Positions 29,431 through 40,068 of a stretch of 64,000 bases of DNA are shown in pieces. Source of the DNA: Ideonella sp. (GTDB taxonomy: Bacteria; Pseudomonadota; Gammaproteobacteria; Burkholderiales; Burkholderiaceae_C); contig JABTUY010000006.1 in NCBI GenBank assembly GCA_015075165.1, positions 124,001 to 188,000 on the forward strand. Direction: 5' to 3'. Made by a program: the position numbers and the translations under genes. The notes beneath the pieces were generated by a model. It did not search any database. It was given only the letters and a program-made list of their open reading frames with translations, and was not told where the DNA came from. The first letter of the stretch is position 1; the number at the start of each line of letters is the position of its first letter.

Positions 29431-29461
29431 GAAGGCGCCGGGTGAATCGCTCGGCGCCTTC
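29431..29461 (+). terminator. Hairpin between GMC oxidoreductase and HDOD genes
   Basis: GAAGGCGCCG and CGGCGCCTTC form a perfect 10-bp stem around an 11-base loop, followed by ATCATCTG, so there is no U-run. It could be a terminator for the upstream gene or a leader structure of the HDOD gene, which starts about 130 bases later. A GGACCGGTCC palindrome lies about 45 bases upstream of it (near 29392-29401). Confidence 0.4.
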
Positions 29462-29589
29462 ATCATCTGCGGTACGCGAAACGCGGCCCGACTGTGGAAT
29501 AGGGGCGCACAGCCCCCCCGATTCAGGCGATCGGCGCCGCGCGCGGCGGCCTACGCTGCCGGCAGCGCAACCGTCCGTGCAGGTCTGCC

Positions 29590-30408
29590 ATGGCCATTGA
29601 GTCCGAGCTGCGAAGCCTCGAAGTCGACATCCCGAGTCAGCCCGAGCCGCTACTGCGCCTGACGCTGCTGATGGCCGATGACGAGGCCGACATGGCCGCG
29701 CTGGCGGCATTGATCGAGGCCGACATGGCGCTTGCCGCCGCGGTGCTGAAAGCCGTCAACTCGTCGCTGTACGGTTTGAACGGTCGCGTGCAGTCGGTGC
29801 AGCAGGCGATCACCTATCTCGGCCTGCGCGAGGTGGCCGGCATCACCCTCGAGATGGGCCTGCGCGCGGTGTTCCCGCCGGCGCCCGAGCTCGACGCGCT
29901 GTGGCGGCGTGCGTCGCAGCGCGGCCTGATCATGGGCCGCCTCGCGCAGGCGCTGCAGATGGACGCCTGGGCCGCGCATTCGGCGGGGCTGTTCGAGGAG
30001 TGCGGCAAGGCCGTGCTGTTTCGCCACGCGCCGGAGCGCTACCGCACGCTGCTGCGCAGCGCCGCCGACGACGTCGCGCTGTGCGAGCTCGAGATCGGCA
30101 ACTTCGGCGTCAGCCACGACGCGCTCGGGGCGGCGCTGTGCGAGAGCTGGGGCCTGGGCGCCGCGGCTGTCGTCTGCGTGCGCCATCACGTGGCGGCACA
30201 GGCCGACCAGGTGCTGCCGCAATCGCTCAGCCGGCGCGGCATCCTCGCGCTGTCGGTGCTGGCGCATGCGCTGGTCGTCGAGCCCGAGGCCCTCGACGAG
30301 CGCGCCGAACGCATCGCGCCGCAATGCGACGTCGACACCGAGCACCTGCTGCGCGCCGCGCGCAAGGTGCAGGGTCAGGTCGAGGACGCACTCGCGCACG
30401 GGCGTTGA
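29590..30408 (+). CDS. HDOD domain signalling protein
   Basis: A 272-residue soluble protein made of one HDOD domain, a non-catalytic relative of HD hydrolases used in bacterial signalling. Characteristic stretches are ADMALAAAVLKAVNSSLYG near residue 45, VQQAITYLGLREVAGI near 72 and GLFEECGKAVL near 136. The metal-binding HD pair is absent. There is no attached GGDEF, EAL or receiver domain. Its partners are unknown. It is preceded by ~290 bases of structured leader or terminator sequence and converges with the Bug gene. Confidence 0.85.
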   Translation: MAIESELRSLEVDIPSQPEPLLRLTLLMADDEADMAALAALIEADMALAAAVLKAVNSSLYGLNGRVQSVQQAITYLGLREVAGITLEMGLRAVFPPAPELDALWRRASQRGLIMGRLAQALQMDAWAAHSAGLFEECGKAVLFRHAPERYRTLLRSAADDVALCELEIGNFGVSHDALGAALCESWGLGAAAVVCVRHHVAAQADQVLPQSLSRRGILALSVLAHALVVEPEALDERAERIAPQCDVDTEHLLRAARKVQGQVEDALAHGR

Positions 30409-30469
30409 CCATGCCGGCGGCGTCGAGCCGCGCCCGGAGTCGGGGGCAGCCTACCGCAGTCAAGTCAAG

Positions 30470-31468
30470 TCAATCCACCTTCGCGCCCGACGCCTTGACC
30501 ACGCGCGCCCACTTCTTCGTCTCGGCGTCGATGTAGCGCGCGAACTCGGCCGGGGTATTGCCGCTGGGGATCGCACCCAGCGACTGCAGCCGCTCTTTCA
30601 CCGGGCCGCCGGCCAGCGACTTCGCCACTTCCTGCTGCACGCGCGTGATGATCTCGACCGGTGTGTGCGCCGGCGCCAGCAGGCCGAACCACGACGACGC
30701 CTCGTAGCCCTTCAGCACCGCGCCGCCGGCCTCGGCAATTGTCGGCAGGTCGGGCAGCGCCGCCGAGCGCACCGCGCTGGTCACGGCCAGCGCTTTCAGC
30801 TTGCCGGCCTTGATGTGCGGCAGCGCGCTCGGCAGGTTGTCGAACATCAGATCGACGTTGCCGGCGATCAGGTCGATCAGCGCCGGGCCCGAGCCGCGGT
30901 ACGGCAGGTGCAGCATGTAGGTGCCGGTCATCGTCTTGAACAGCTCGGCCGCGAGGTGGATCGACGTGCCGTTGCCCGAACTCGCGACGTTGAAGCGCCC
31001 GGGAGTGGCCCTGGCCGCGCGGATCAGGTCGGCCACCGAGTCGATGCGCTGCTTCTGCGCGAACGCCGGGTTCAGCACCAACACGTTCGGCACGCCGGCG
31101 CACAGCGTCACCGGGGCGAAATCCTTCACGTGATCGTAGGCCAGCTTCGGGTACAGCGACGCGTTGATCGCATGCGTGCCGACCGTGCCCATCAGCAGCG
31201 TGTAGCCGTCGGGCGCTGCCTTCGCCACCTCGGTGGTGCCGGTGCCGCCGCCGGCGCCGGGCTTGTTCTCGACCACGAACGGCTGCCCGAAGGCGTGCTG
31301 CAGGTCTGGTGCAATCGCGCGCGCGATGATGTCGGTGGTGCCGCCGGCCGGAAACGGCACGACGATGCGCACCGGCCGGGCCGGCCAGGCCTGCGCGTGA
31401 AGCAGCGGCGGCGCCGCGACCGCGGCGAGTGCGAAGACAGCGTCGCGGCGCGACAGGCGAATGGACAT
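30470..31468 (-). CDS. Bug family tripartite tricarboxylate-type solute-binding protein
   Basis: A 332-residue periplasmic binding protein of the very large Burkholderiales Bug/TctC family. The signal has a twin-Arg look ([18 protein letters not shown], cleaved near HAQA). Family motifs are [17 protein letters not shown] near residue 33, VENKPGAGG near 65 and [20 protein letters not shown] near 175. The ligand is probably a carboxylate or an aromatic acid, but it cannot be read from sequence. No TctA/TctB membrane genes are adjacent, as is usual for orphan Bug proteins. Confidence 0.92.
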   Translation of the reverse strand: MSIRLSRRDAVFALAAVAAPPLLHAQAWPARPVRIVVPFPAGGTTDIIARAIAPDLQHAFGQPFVVENKPGAGGGTGTTEVAKAAPDGYTLLMGTVGTHAINASLYPKLAYDHVKDFAPVTLCAGVPNVLVLNPAFAQKQRIDSVADLIRAARATPGRFNVASSGNGTSIHLAAELFKTMTGTYMLHLPYRGSGPALIDLIAGNVDLMFDNLPSALPHIKAGKLKALAVTSAVRSAALPDLPTIAEAGGAVLKGYEASSWFGLLAPAHTPVEIITRVQQEVAKSLAGGPVKERLQSLGAIPSGNTPAEFARYIDAETKKWARVVKASGAKVD

Positions 31469-31602
31469 GCGTGATCTCCGTGGGCGGGTGGCCGCTCGGG
31501 TGCGGCCGGCCGACGCAGTGTGCAGGTGATCACGCGCGACGCGTACTGGGCCCTACCCGGTCGACGTCAGCGGCAGCCGCAACGCGACACGCGCGCGACG
31601 CG

Positions 31603-31669
31603 AAAAAAGCGGGGAGCGGGACGCTATGGCGCAGGGCTCGCTCTCAACACCCGCGCCGGCCCGCTCCCC
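31603..31669 (-). terminator. Long-stem terminator of the small-protein unit
   Basis: Leftward, GGGGAGCGGG (31669-31660) pairs with CCCGCTCCCC (31620-31611); inside, GGCGCGGG/CCC-GCGCC segments (31657-31650, 31636-31628) can extend the fold. The stem is followed by CGC then six Ts (31608-31603). This is the best intrinsic terminator in the window and lies 51 bases past the second small ORF. The hairpin plus U-run could also be the 3' end of a small RNA. Confidence 0.7.
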
Positions 31670-31720
31670 TTTCGGACGTCAACCCTGTCCCGAAACCTTG
31701 CGACGCATGCCCTGGGCCGC

Positions 31721-31870
31721 TCAGGGCAGGCGATGAAACTGGAACGACAACTGCGCGCTCGCGCGCGTCACGTGCAGCACCGGCGCCGCCTGCGGCCTGG
31801 CCTGGATCGGCTGCGGCGGTGCCGACATCTTCTTCGGTGCCGGTTGCAGCACAGTGGGCGCGTGGCTCAT
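31721..31870 (-). CDS. Unknown small protein, 49 aa
   Basis: I do not recognise it. From the ATG at 31870, with GGGAGG seven bases upstream, it encodes 49 residues rich in Pro, Ala and Gln (QPAPKKMSAPPQPIQARPQ) with a more ordered C-terminal strand-like end (VLHVTRASAQLSFQFHRLP). It has no Cys, signal peptide or membrane segment; it is basic. Codon third positions are mostly G/C, as in real genes here. It follows the 88-aa small gene by 19 bases and ends 51 bases before a strong terminator, so the two form one transcription unit. Confidence 0.55.
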   Translation of the reverse strand: MSHAPTVLQPAPKKMSAPPQPIQARPQAAPVLHVTRASAQLSFQFHRLP

Positions 31871-31889
31871 GGTCGGCCTCCCGCAGCGA

Positions 31890-32156
31890 TCAGCGAAATG
31901 CCGCACCGACACGCAGCGTCGGGCTCGGCAGCAGCGGGGTGATGAACGCCTCGCGGGCGTCGTCGGCCACCGCAACCATGTCGGGCTCGAGGGCCGCCGA
32001 CGCGCGCTGGGCCCACTCGGCGATTGCGCTGCCCGATGGCCAGCGCGTGCCCGCCGGCTGTGCCAGCCGCAGCAGCGACGATGCGCCGCCGTGCACGCTG
32101 TGCGCCGCTGCGCGGATGCGGCGCGGGCGAGCGAGGGGGGCAAAGCCGCTGGGCAT
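31890..32156 (-). CDS. Unknown small protein, 88 aa
   Basis: I do not recognise it. The ATG at 32156 has AGGAGAA just upstream, and a sigma-54-type promoter (32218-32201) puts the transcript start about 35 bases before it. The N-terminus is basic (GFAPLARPRRIRAAAHSVHG); the middle could form an amphipathic helix (AIAEWAQRASAALE); the C-terminus is acidic then hydrophobic (VADDAREAFITPLLPSPTLR). It has no Cys, signal peptide or clear membrane helix. Codon use is typical of the window. It lies downstream of the peptide ABC transporter ATPase gene but has its own promoter. First gene of the two-gene unit. Confidence 0.6.
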   Translation of the reverse strand: MPSGFAPLARPRRIRAAAHSVHGGASSLLRLAQPAGTRWPSGSAIAEWAQRASAALEPDMVAVADDAREAFITPLLPSPTLRVGAAFR

Positions 32157-32200
32157 GGAGTTCTCCTGGTCGCAATCGCTCGTTGTCTCGACCACAAGCG

Positions 32201-32218
32201 GCGCATCAACCGTGCCAA
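32201..32218 (-). promoter_or_regulatory. Sigma-54 (-24/-12) promoter candidate
   Basis: Leftward the sequence is TTGGCACG-GTTG-ATGCG. The -24 element TTGGCACG matches the consensus fully; the -12 element ATGCG keeps the invariant GC; GG and GC are separated by exactly 10 bases. The expected start near 32191 gives a 35-base leader to the 88-aa ORF with a good ribosome-binding site. Such promoters need an enhancer-binding activator; none is encoded in the window. Confidence 0.6.
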
Positions 32219-32313
32219 GCGACGGACGTGAACGCGATCACGATTGCCCCGGAGCGGCACGCCCAGCCGCGGCGTGATGGCCAAGGCTTTTGTTACACGG
32301 TTGACGGGCTTCG

Positions 32314-34008
<1,695 letters not shown>

Positions 34009-34030
34009 CGGGGAGTGGCCTTTCAGTGGA

Positions 34031-35080
34031 CTACGCGGCACCGCGCAGCTTCGGGTCGAGCGCGTCGCGCCAGGCGTCGGCCATCAGCGAGAAGGCGGTG
34101 ACGAACAGCGCCATGAACGCGGTGGCCGCGGCGAGCTGCCACCAGTAGCCGAGGATCAGCTCGCTTTGCGCCTCGGCGAGCATCGTGCCCCAACTCACCT
34201 GGTCGACCGGCACGCCGAGGCCGAGGTACGACAGGATCACCTCGGCCTTGATGAAGCCCACCACCAGCAGCGACAGCCGCACCAGGATCACGTGGCTGAC
34301 GTTGGGCAGGATGTGGCGGAACATGCGCGAGCCGGCGCTGGCGCCGATCGCCTCGGCCGCACGCACGTACTCGCGGCTGCGGTGCTTGATGAACTCGGCG
34401 CGCACCTGGCGATACACGCCGGCCCAGCCGGTGAGGCCGAGGATCAGCACCACGGTGCCGATGCCGCGGCCGAACACCGCCGCGAAGGCGAAGATCAGCA
34501 AGATGTCGGGCACCGCGGTGAACACGTTGTAGACCCACTCCAGCAGGTCGTTCACGCGGCGGCCGAAGAAGCCCGCGGCGGCGCCCAGCAGCGTGCCGAT
34601 CAGCGTGGCCAGCAGCGCCGACAGCACGCCGACGAACACCGACACCTCGCTGCCCTTGACCGCCTTGGCGAGCACGTCGCGCCCGAGCCGGTCGCCGCCG
34701 AACGGCAGCGTCTGCTGGCGCACCGGCTCGGTGGTCTTGAGCTGCGCCGCGCGCTCGGCCCACTCCTTGTAGCGCGGCGCCAGCGGGTCGATGTCGCTGA
34801 GGTCGACGTTCGGCCCCTTGGGTGATTCGATCGTGCCGAGATCCTCCGGCGGGCGCGGCCCGAGGAAGGTGGGCGGGGCGTTAGACACGCCGACCTCGGC
34901 CTGCCAGTTGCGTGCCACCACGCCGGTGGCCGACAACGCAATCAGCACCAGGAACGCCGCCACGATCCACAGCGACACCATGCCGACACGGTCGCCGCGA
35001 AAGCGCCGCCAGGCGATCTGCCACACGCCTTCGTGCGAGCGCTGCAGCGCCGCCGGCGCGCCGGGCAGCACCGCGCTCAC
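34031..35080 (-). CDS. Peptide ABC transporter permease (YejE/DppC-like)
   Basis: A 349-residue inner-membrane permease. The GTG at 35080 has GGAGG upstream and removes a ~10-residue artefactual extension. The first membrane helix (VSLWIVAAFLVLIALSATGV, near residue 35) is followed by a long periplasmic segment of about 100 residues, as in YejE. A DppC-like core follows with further helices and the ATPase-contact EAA-type loop EYVRAAEAIGASAGSRMFRH. It overlaps the ATPase gene's alternative start and is preceded by an ~80-base structured spacer after the first permease. Confidence 0.9.
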   Translation of the reverse strand: MSAVLPGAPAALQRSHEGVWQIAWRRFRGDRVGMVSLWIVAAFLVLIALSATGVVARNWQAEVGVSNAPPTFLGPRPPEDLGTIESPKGPNVDLSDIDPLAPRYKEWAERAAQLKTTEPVRQQTLPFGGDRLGRDVLAKAVKGSEVSVFVGVLSALLATLIGTLLGAAAGFFGRRVNDLLEWVYNVFTAVPDILLIFAFAAVFGRGIGTVVLILGLTGWAGVYRQVRAEFIKHRSREYVRAAEAIGASAGSRMFRHILPNVSHVILVRLSLLVVGFIKAEVILSYLGLGVPVDQVSWGTMLAEAQSELILGYWWQLAAATAFMALFVTAFSLMADAWRDALDPKLRGAA

Positions 35081-35159
35081 TCGACAGCCCTCCGGTCCCT
35101 GCGGGACCACCTCCCCGCGGGAGGGCGAGCGCCCCCTTCGGGCGGCCGGGCGAGGGCGC

Positions 35160-36098
35160 TCACCTCAGCGTCACCCGCGGATCGACCACCTTGTACAGCA
35201 CGTCGGTCGCCAGGTTGATCAGCATCGTCAGCACCGCGAGGTACACCGTGACCGCCTGGATCACCGGGTAGTCGCTGCGGTTCACCGCCAGCAGCACCTC
35301 GCGGCCGAGCCCGGGAATCGAGAAGAACACCTCGATCAGGAACGAGCCGACGAAGATGCCCGGCAGGTTGTAGCCGATGTTGGTGATCACCGGGATCAGC
35401 GTGTTGCGCAGCACGTGCTTGAACAGCACCGTGCGCTCGGTGAGCCCCTTGGCGCGTGCGGTGCGCACATAGTCGTGGCCGAGTTCGTCAAGGAAGAACG
35501 TGCGGTACAGCCGCGTCTGCGGCGAGATGCCGACGATCACCGCCAGCAGCACCGGCAGCGGCACGTAGGTGAGCAGGTTGGTCAGCGTCGAGTCGCTCCA
35601 GCCCTGCACCGGGAACCAGCCGAGCTGGAAGCCGAACAGGTACTGCCCGACGATGATGTAGACCAGGAACGAGATCGACAGCGCGACGGTGCTGATCACC
35701 ATGATCGTGCGGTCGCTCAGCGAGCCGCGGCGGTACGCCACCCACAGCGCGATCGGCAGCGCCACCAGCGTGTCGAGGATCAGGATCGGGATCATCACCG
35801 TCAGCGTGGCCGGCAGCCGGGTGGCGAACAGGTGGCTCACCGCCTCGTTGGTGGCCCAGCTGCGGCCCCAGTCGAAGGTGACGATCTGCTTCAGGTACAC
35901 GCCCAGCTGCACGGTCCAGGGCTTGTCCAGGCCAAGCTGCGCGGTGATGGCGGCGATCTGCTCCGGCGTTGCGTTCAGGCCGCCCAGGATCACCGCCGGG
36001 TCGGCGCCGAAGTACTTGAACAGGAAGAACACCAGCAGCACCACGCCGATCAGCGTGGGCACCATCTGCCACAGCCGCCTCACGAGATACGCCCACAT
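35160..36098 (-). CDS. Peptide ABC transporter permease (YejB/DppB-like)
   Basis: A 312-residue inner-membrane permease of the DppB type. The first helix starts RRLWQMVPTLIGVVLLVFFL, a periplasmic stretch follows to ~90, then five more helices. The EAA-type loop is HDYVRTARAKGLTERTVLFKH near residue 215, and the family-typical GSFLIEVFFSIPGLG is near 250. Start of the leftward transporter operon; divergent from the first of three solute-binding protein genes across ~220 bases that must hold both promoters (no convincing hexamers seen). Confidence 0.92.
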   Translation of the reverse strand: MWAYLVRRLWQMVPTLIGVVLLVFFLFKYFGADPAVILGGLNATPEQIAAITAQLGLDKPWTVQLGVYLKQIVTFDWGRSWATNEAVSHLFATRLPATLTVMIPILILDTLVALPIALWVAYRRGSLSDRTIMVISTVALSISFLVYIIVGQYLFGFQLGWFPVQGWSDSTLTNLLTYVPLPVLLAVIVGISPQTRLYRTFFLDELGHDYVRTARAKGLTERTVLFKHVLRNTLIPVITNIGYNLPGIFVGSFLIEVFFSIPGLGREVLLAVNRSDYPVIQAVTVYLAVLTMLINLATDVLYKVVDPRVTLR

Positions 36099-36316
36099 CG
36101 CCGGCTCACCCCCTGTGCCGCGAGCCTGATTGCCGCGGCCGTTCGAACGATGCGCGAGTGTAGGGGCGACGCCGGTGCGCCCAGACTCACGTTTGCCCGC
36201 GACGGATGGCGGCGGCGCTGGTATCGGGCAAGCGAGCTCTTCGCTGCGATGCGCGCGCCGCTAGACTGCGGCCTCGCCGGGCGGCACCGCCCGTGGGTGA
36301 TGCCGTCGTGCTGCGG

Positions 36317-38176
36317 ATGATGCGTTTGTGCTGTTGGATGCGGGCCGCGGTGCTGGCGGCGCTGGCGTGGCCGCCGCTGCTGGTGGGCGGTGAAGCGGTC
36401 GCCGCAGACACGACGTTTGCCGCAAACCCCGCAGCCGCCGACGTCAAGGTGCTGCGCTATGCGTTTCCCGCCGCCGAGACCGGCTTCGACCCGGCGCAGG
36501 TCACCGACCTGTACTCCAACACGCTGCTGGCGCACATCTTCGAGGCGCCGCTGGAGTTCGAGTACCTGGCGCAGCCGCTGCGCCTGCGCGGCAACACCGC
36601 GGTCGGCCCGCCCGAGATCTCGCCGGACTACCGGCGCTTCGTGTTCACGATCCGGCCGGGCGTGTACTTCGCCGATGACCCCGCGTTCGGTGGACAGCGC
36701 CGCGAGCTGACCGCGCAGGACTACGTCTACACGATCAAGCGCCACTACGACCCGCGCTGGAAGAGCGGCAAGCTGTACCTGTTCGAGGGTGCCGGCATCG
36801 TCGGCCTCGCCGAGCTGCGGCGCGAGGCGATCGCGCAGCAGCGGCCGTTCGACTACGACCGCGAGGTGCCGGGCCTGCGCGCGCTCGACCGCTACCGCTT
36901 CGAGGTGCTGCTCGAGCGGCCGAACCCGCGCTTTCACGAGCAGGTGTTCACCGACCCGGCGGTCACCGGCGCGGTGGCGCGCGAGGTGGCCGAGCACTAT
37001 GGCGATCGCATCGGCGAGCATCCGGTGGGCACCGGGCCGTTCCGGCTGCTGCAGTGGCGGCGCAGCTCGGCGATCGTGCTCGAGCGCAACGCCGGTTTTC
37101 GCGAGCTGCACTACGACGAGCATCCACCGGCCGGCGACGCGCGGCGCGCGGCGATCGCCGCCGCCTTGAAAGGCCGCCGGCTGCCGCTGGTCGACCGCGT
37201 CGAGGTGTCGGTGATCGAGGAGCCGCAGCCGCGCTGGCTGTCGTACCTGAACGACGAGCAGGACCTGATCGAGCATGTGCCTGACGAGTACTGCGACAGC
37301 GTCGTGCCGCACGGCCGGCTGGCGCCGCACCTGGCGCGGCGCGGCATGCAGATGATCCGCTTCCAGCGCAGCGACTCGTCGCTGTCGTACTTCGCGATGG
37401 AGAACCCGGTGGTCGGCGGCTACACGCCAGACAAGGTGGCGCTGCGGCGCGCCATTTCGCTGGCGGTCGACATCGAGCGCGAGATCCGCGTCGCGCGGCA
37501 CGGCCAGGCGGTGCCGGCGCAATCCACGGTGCCGCCGCCGGTGTGGGGCTACGACCCGGCGTTCAAGAGCGAGATGAGCGACCACGATCCGGCGCGCGCG
37601 CTGGCGCTGCTCGATCTCTACGGCTACATCGACCGCGATGGCGACGGCTGGCGCGAGCAGCCCGATGGCTCGCCACTGACGATCGAGTACGCCACCTCGC
37701 CCGACGCGGCGTTTCGCGCGCTGTACGAGTTGTGGCAGATCAACATGAACGCGATCGGCATCCGCATGGTGCCGCTGGTCCGCCAGTGGCCCGAGCAGTT
37801 GAAGGCGTCGGCCGCCGGCAAGCTGATGATGTGGGGCGTCGGCTGGTCCGGCGGGCCCGACGGCGAGGGCTTCCTCGCGCTCGGCTACGGGCCGAACAAG
37901 GGCCAGGCCAACCACGCGCGCTTTGACCTGCCGGCGTACAACGCGCTGTTCGAACGCCAGCGCGTGCTGCCCGATGGCCCCGAGCGCGCGACGCTGTTCT
38001 TCGAGGCCAAGCGCCTGCTGGTCGCATACATGCCGTACAAGGTGCACGTGCACCGCGTCTGGACCGACCTGACGCAGCCGTGGGTCATCGGCTACCACCG
38101 CAACCTGTTCGTGCGCGAGTTCTGGAAGTACGTCGACGTCGACATGGCGCTGCGCCGCGCGAGGGCCCAGCGATGA
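36317..38176 (+). CDS. Extracellular solute-binding protein family 5 (first of three)
   Basis: A 619-residue periplasmic peptide-type binding protein (SBP_bac_5, YejA/DppA class). The signal peptide follows tandem Mets at 36317 (MMRLCCWMRAAVLAALAW, cleavage near AVAAD). Family stretches are YAFPAAETGFDPAQVTDLYS near residue 48, GTGPFRLLQWRRSSAIVLER near 238 and GYDPAFKSEMSDHDPARAL near 410. It begins the rightward SBP1-SBP2-SBP3 series opposite the YejBEF-like operon. Its stop overlaps the ATG of the second copy (ATGA). The ligand is unknown; YejA relatives bind oligopeptides, including microcin C-like ones. Confidence 0.9.
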   Translation: MMRLCCWMRAAVLAALAWPPLLVGGEAVAADTTFAANPAAADVKVLRYAFPAAETGFDPAQVTDLYSNTLLAHIFEAPLEFEYLAQPLRLRGNTAVGPPEISPDYRRFVFTIRPGVYFADDPAFGGQRRELTAQDYVYTIKRHYDPRWKSGKLYLFEGAGIVGLAELRREAIAQQRPFDYDREVPGLRALDRYRFEVLLERPNPRFHEQVFTDPAVTGAVAREVAEHYGDRIGEHPVGTGPFRLLQWRRSSAIVLERNAGFRELHYDEHPPAGDARRAAIAAALKGRRLPLVDRVEVSVIEEPQPRWLSYLNDEQDLIEHVPDEYCDSVVPHGRLAPHLARRGMQMIRFQRSDSSLSYFAMENPVVGGYTPDKVALRRAISLAVDIEREIRVARHGQAVPAQSTVPPPVWGYDPAFKSEMSDHDPARALALLDLYGYIDRDGDGWREQPDGSPLTIEYATSPDAAFRALYELWQINMNAIGIRMVPLVRQWPEQLKASAAGKLMMWGVGWSGGPDGEGFLALGYGPNKGQANHARFDLPAYNALFERQRVLPDGPERATLFFEAKRLLVAYMPYKVHVHRVWTDLTQPWVIGYHRNLFVREFWKYVDVDMALRRARAQR

Positions 38177-40068
38177 CGCGCCGCCGCCGCCTGCAGCAGG
38201 CGCTGGCGCTGGCCGCGTCGAGCGGCGCGTGGCCGCTGGTGTCGCATGCGCAAGTGGCGCCTACGGCCTCGGGCTCGCCGTCGGCGTCGCTGGCCCCGGG
38301 TGCGCAACCGCCGATCGCCGACGCCGGCGAACGCAAGGTGCTGCGCGTGCTGTTCCGCTCGGCCGAGACGAGCTTCGATCCGGCGCGCATCTCCGATCTG
38401 TACTCGCGCACGGTCACCGGGCACATCTTCGAGTCGCTGTACGCCTACGACCCGCTGGCGCGCCCGACTGTGGTGGTGCCGCTCACCGCCGTCGGCATGC
38501 CCGAGGTGTCGGGCGACTTCCGCGTCTGGACGGTGCGCATCCAGCCGGGCATCTTCTTCGCCGACGACCCGGCGTTCGGCGGCCGGCGCCGCGAGATGGT
38601 GGCGCAGGACCACGTCTATGCGTTCCAGCGCGCGGTCGACCCGGCCAACCTGTCGCCGTTCGCGCCGCTGGTGCTCGACCTGAAGATCGTCGGCCTGGCG
38701 GCCAGCCGCGACGCCGCCAAGGGCCGGCCCTACGACTACGACCGCCCGATCGCAGGCCTGCAGGTGCTCGACCGCTACACGCTGCGCTTCACGCTGGAGC
38801 AGCCGCGGCCGCGTTTCGACGAGGCGCTGGCGCAGTCGGATCTGCTCGGCGCGCAGGCGCGCGAGGTGGTGCAGCGCTACGGCGCGACGATCGGCGAGCA
38901 CCCGGTGGGCACCGGGCCGTTCCGCCTGAAGAGCTGGCGACGCAGCTCGCGCATCGTGCTGGAGCGCAACCCCGGCTATCGCGAGGTGCTGTACCACGGC
39001 CGGCCGGCGCCCGGCGACGCCGAAGGCCAGGCGCTGCTGGCGCGCTTCAAGGGCCGGCGCCTGCCGATGGTCGACGAGGTCGACGTGGCGATCGTCGAAG
39101 AGGAGCAGCCGCGCTGGCTGAGCTTCCTGAACGGCGAGGTCGACGGCCTCGTCACCACCACCGGAGCGCTGCCGAACACCTTCGCCAACGAGGCGCTGCC
39201 CGGCGGCCACCTGTCGCCGCGGCTGGCGCGCGCGCAGGTGCAGGCGCAGCGCGGGCTGGCGTCGGATTCGGCGTACACCGTGTTCGGCATGGACGATCCG
39301 ATCGTCGGCGGCACTGCGCCGGCGCAGGTGGCGCTGCGGCGCGCGATCAGCCTGGCGTACGACGTTGGGCGCGAGATCCGCCTGGCGCGGCGCAACCAGG
39401 CGGTGCCGGCCAATTCGTTCATGCTGCCGCACACCTCGGGCTACGACCCGGCGTTCAAGAGCGAGATGAGCGACTACGATCCGGCGCGCGCGAAGGCGCT
39501 GCTCGACGTCTACGGCTACCGCGACCGCGACGGCGACGGCTTTCGCGAGCGGCCCGACGGCTCGCCGCTGGAGCTGGTAATCGCCACCGAACCCGACACG
39601 ATCAACCGCGCGTTCAACGAGCTGTGGCAGAAGTGCCTGAACGCGGTGGGGCTGCGCGTGCGCTTCGCCACGCAGCAGTGGGCCGAGAACCTGAAGGCCG
39701 CCGAGGCCGGCAAGCTGATGATGTGGACGCTCGGCGGCTCGGCCGCGTCGCCCGACGGGCAGGACTCGATGGCGCAGATGTACGGCCCGCAGGCCGGCGG
39801 CCAGAACCTGGCGCGCTTTCGGCTCGATGCGATGGACCGCCTCTACGAGCGCACGCAAGTGCTGCCCGACGGGCCCGAGCGCGAGCGGCTGTTCTTCGAG
39901 GCGCGGCGGCTGGCCGTGGCCTACATGCCGTACAAGGCGCACGTGCACCGCATCTACACCGACCTGTGCCATCCGTGGCTCAGCGGCTTCAGGCGGCCGC
40001 TGTTCGCGGTGGACTGGTGGCAGCGCGTCGACGTCGACCCGGCGCTGCGGCGGCGGATGACGGCATGA
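38173..40068 (+). CDS. Extracellular solute-binding protein family 5 (second of three)
   Basis: A 631-residue paralogue of its neighbours, coupled to the first by an ATGA overlap. The N-terminus MTRRRRLQQALALAASSGAW with cleavage near SHAQ is a Tat-like or Sec signal. Shared blocks are LFRSAETSFDPARISDLYSR near residue 59, GTGPFRLKSWRRSSRIVLER and GYDPAFKSEMSDYDPARAK. A proline/serine-rich linker (APTASGSPSASLAPGAQPP) follows the signal. Sequence similarity to the third copy seems higher than to the first. Variation among the three should be sought in the ligand pocket. Confidence 0.9.
   Translation: MTRRRRLQQALALAASSGAWPLVSHAQVAPTASGSPSASLAPGAQPPIADAGERKVLRVLFRSAETSFDPARISDLYSRTVTGHIFESLYAYDPLARPTVVVPLTAVGMPEVSGDFRVWTVRIQPGIFFADDPAFGGRRREMVAQDHVYAFQRAVDPANLSPFAPLVLDLKIVGLAASRDAAKGRPYDYDRPIAGLQVLDRYTLRFTLEQPRPRFDEALAQSDLLGAQAREVVQRYGATIGEHPVGTGPFRLKSWRRSSRIVLERNPGYREVLYHGRPAPGDAEGQALLARFKGRRLPMVDEVDVAIVEEEQPRWLSFLNGEVDGLVTTTGALPNTFANEALPGGHLSPRLARAQVQAQRGLASDSAYTVFGMDDPIVGGTAPAQVALRRAISLAYDVGREIRLARRNQAVPANSFMLPHTSGYDPAFKSEMSDYDPARAKALLDVYGYRDRDGDGFRERPDGSPLELVIATEPDTINRAFNELWQKCLNAVGLRVRFATQQWAENLKAAEAGKLMMWTLGGSAASPDGQDSMAQMYGPQAGGQNLARFRLDAMDRLYERTQVLPDGPERERLFFEARRLAVAYMPYKAHVHRIYTDLCHPWLSGFRRPLFAVDWWQRVDVDPALRRRMTA

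Noticed and set aside
29333-29662. 109-codon frame upstream of and overlapping the HDOD gene
   Set aside because: Low-complexity composition, overlaps the HDOD start in another frame, no ribosome-binding site.
31854-32231. 125-codon plus-strand frame over the small-protein unit
   Set aside because: It has no ribosome-binding site and Arg-rich shadow composition, whereas the minus-strand frames have good sites and codon bias.
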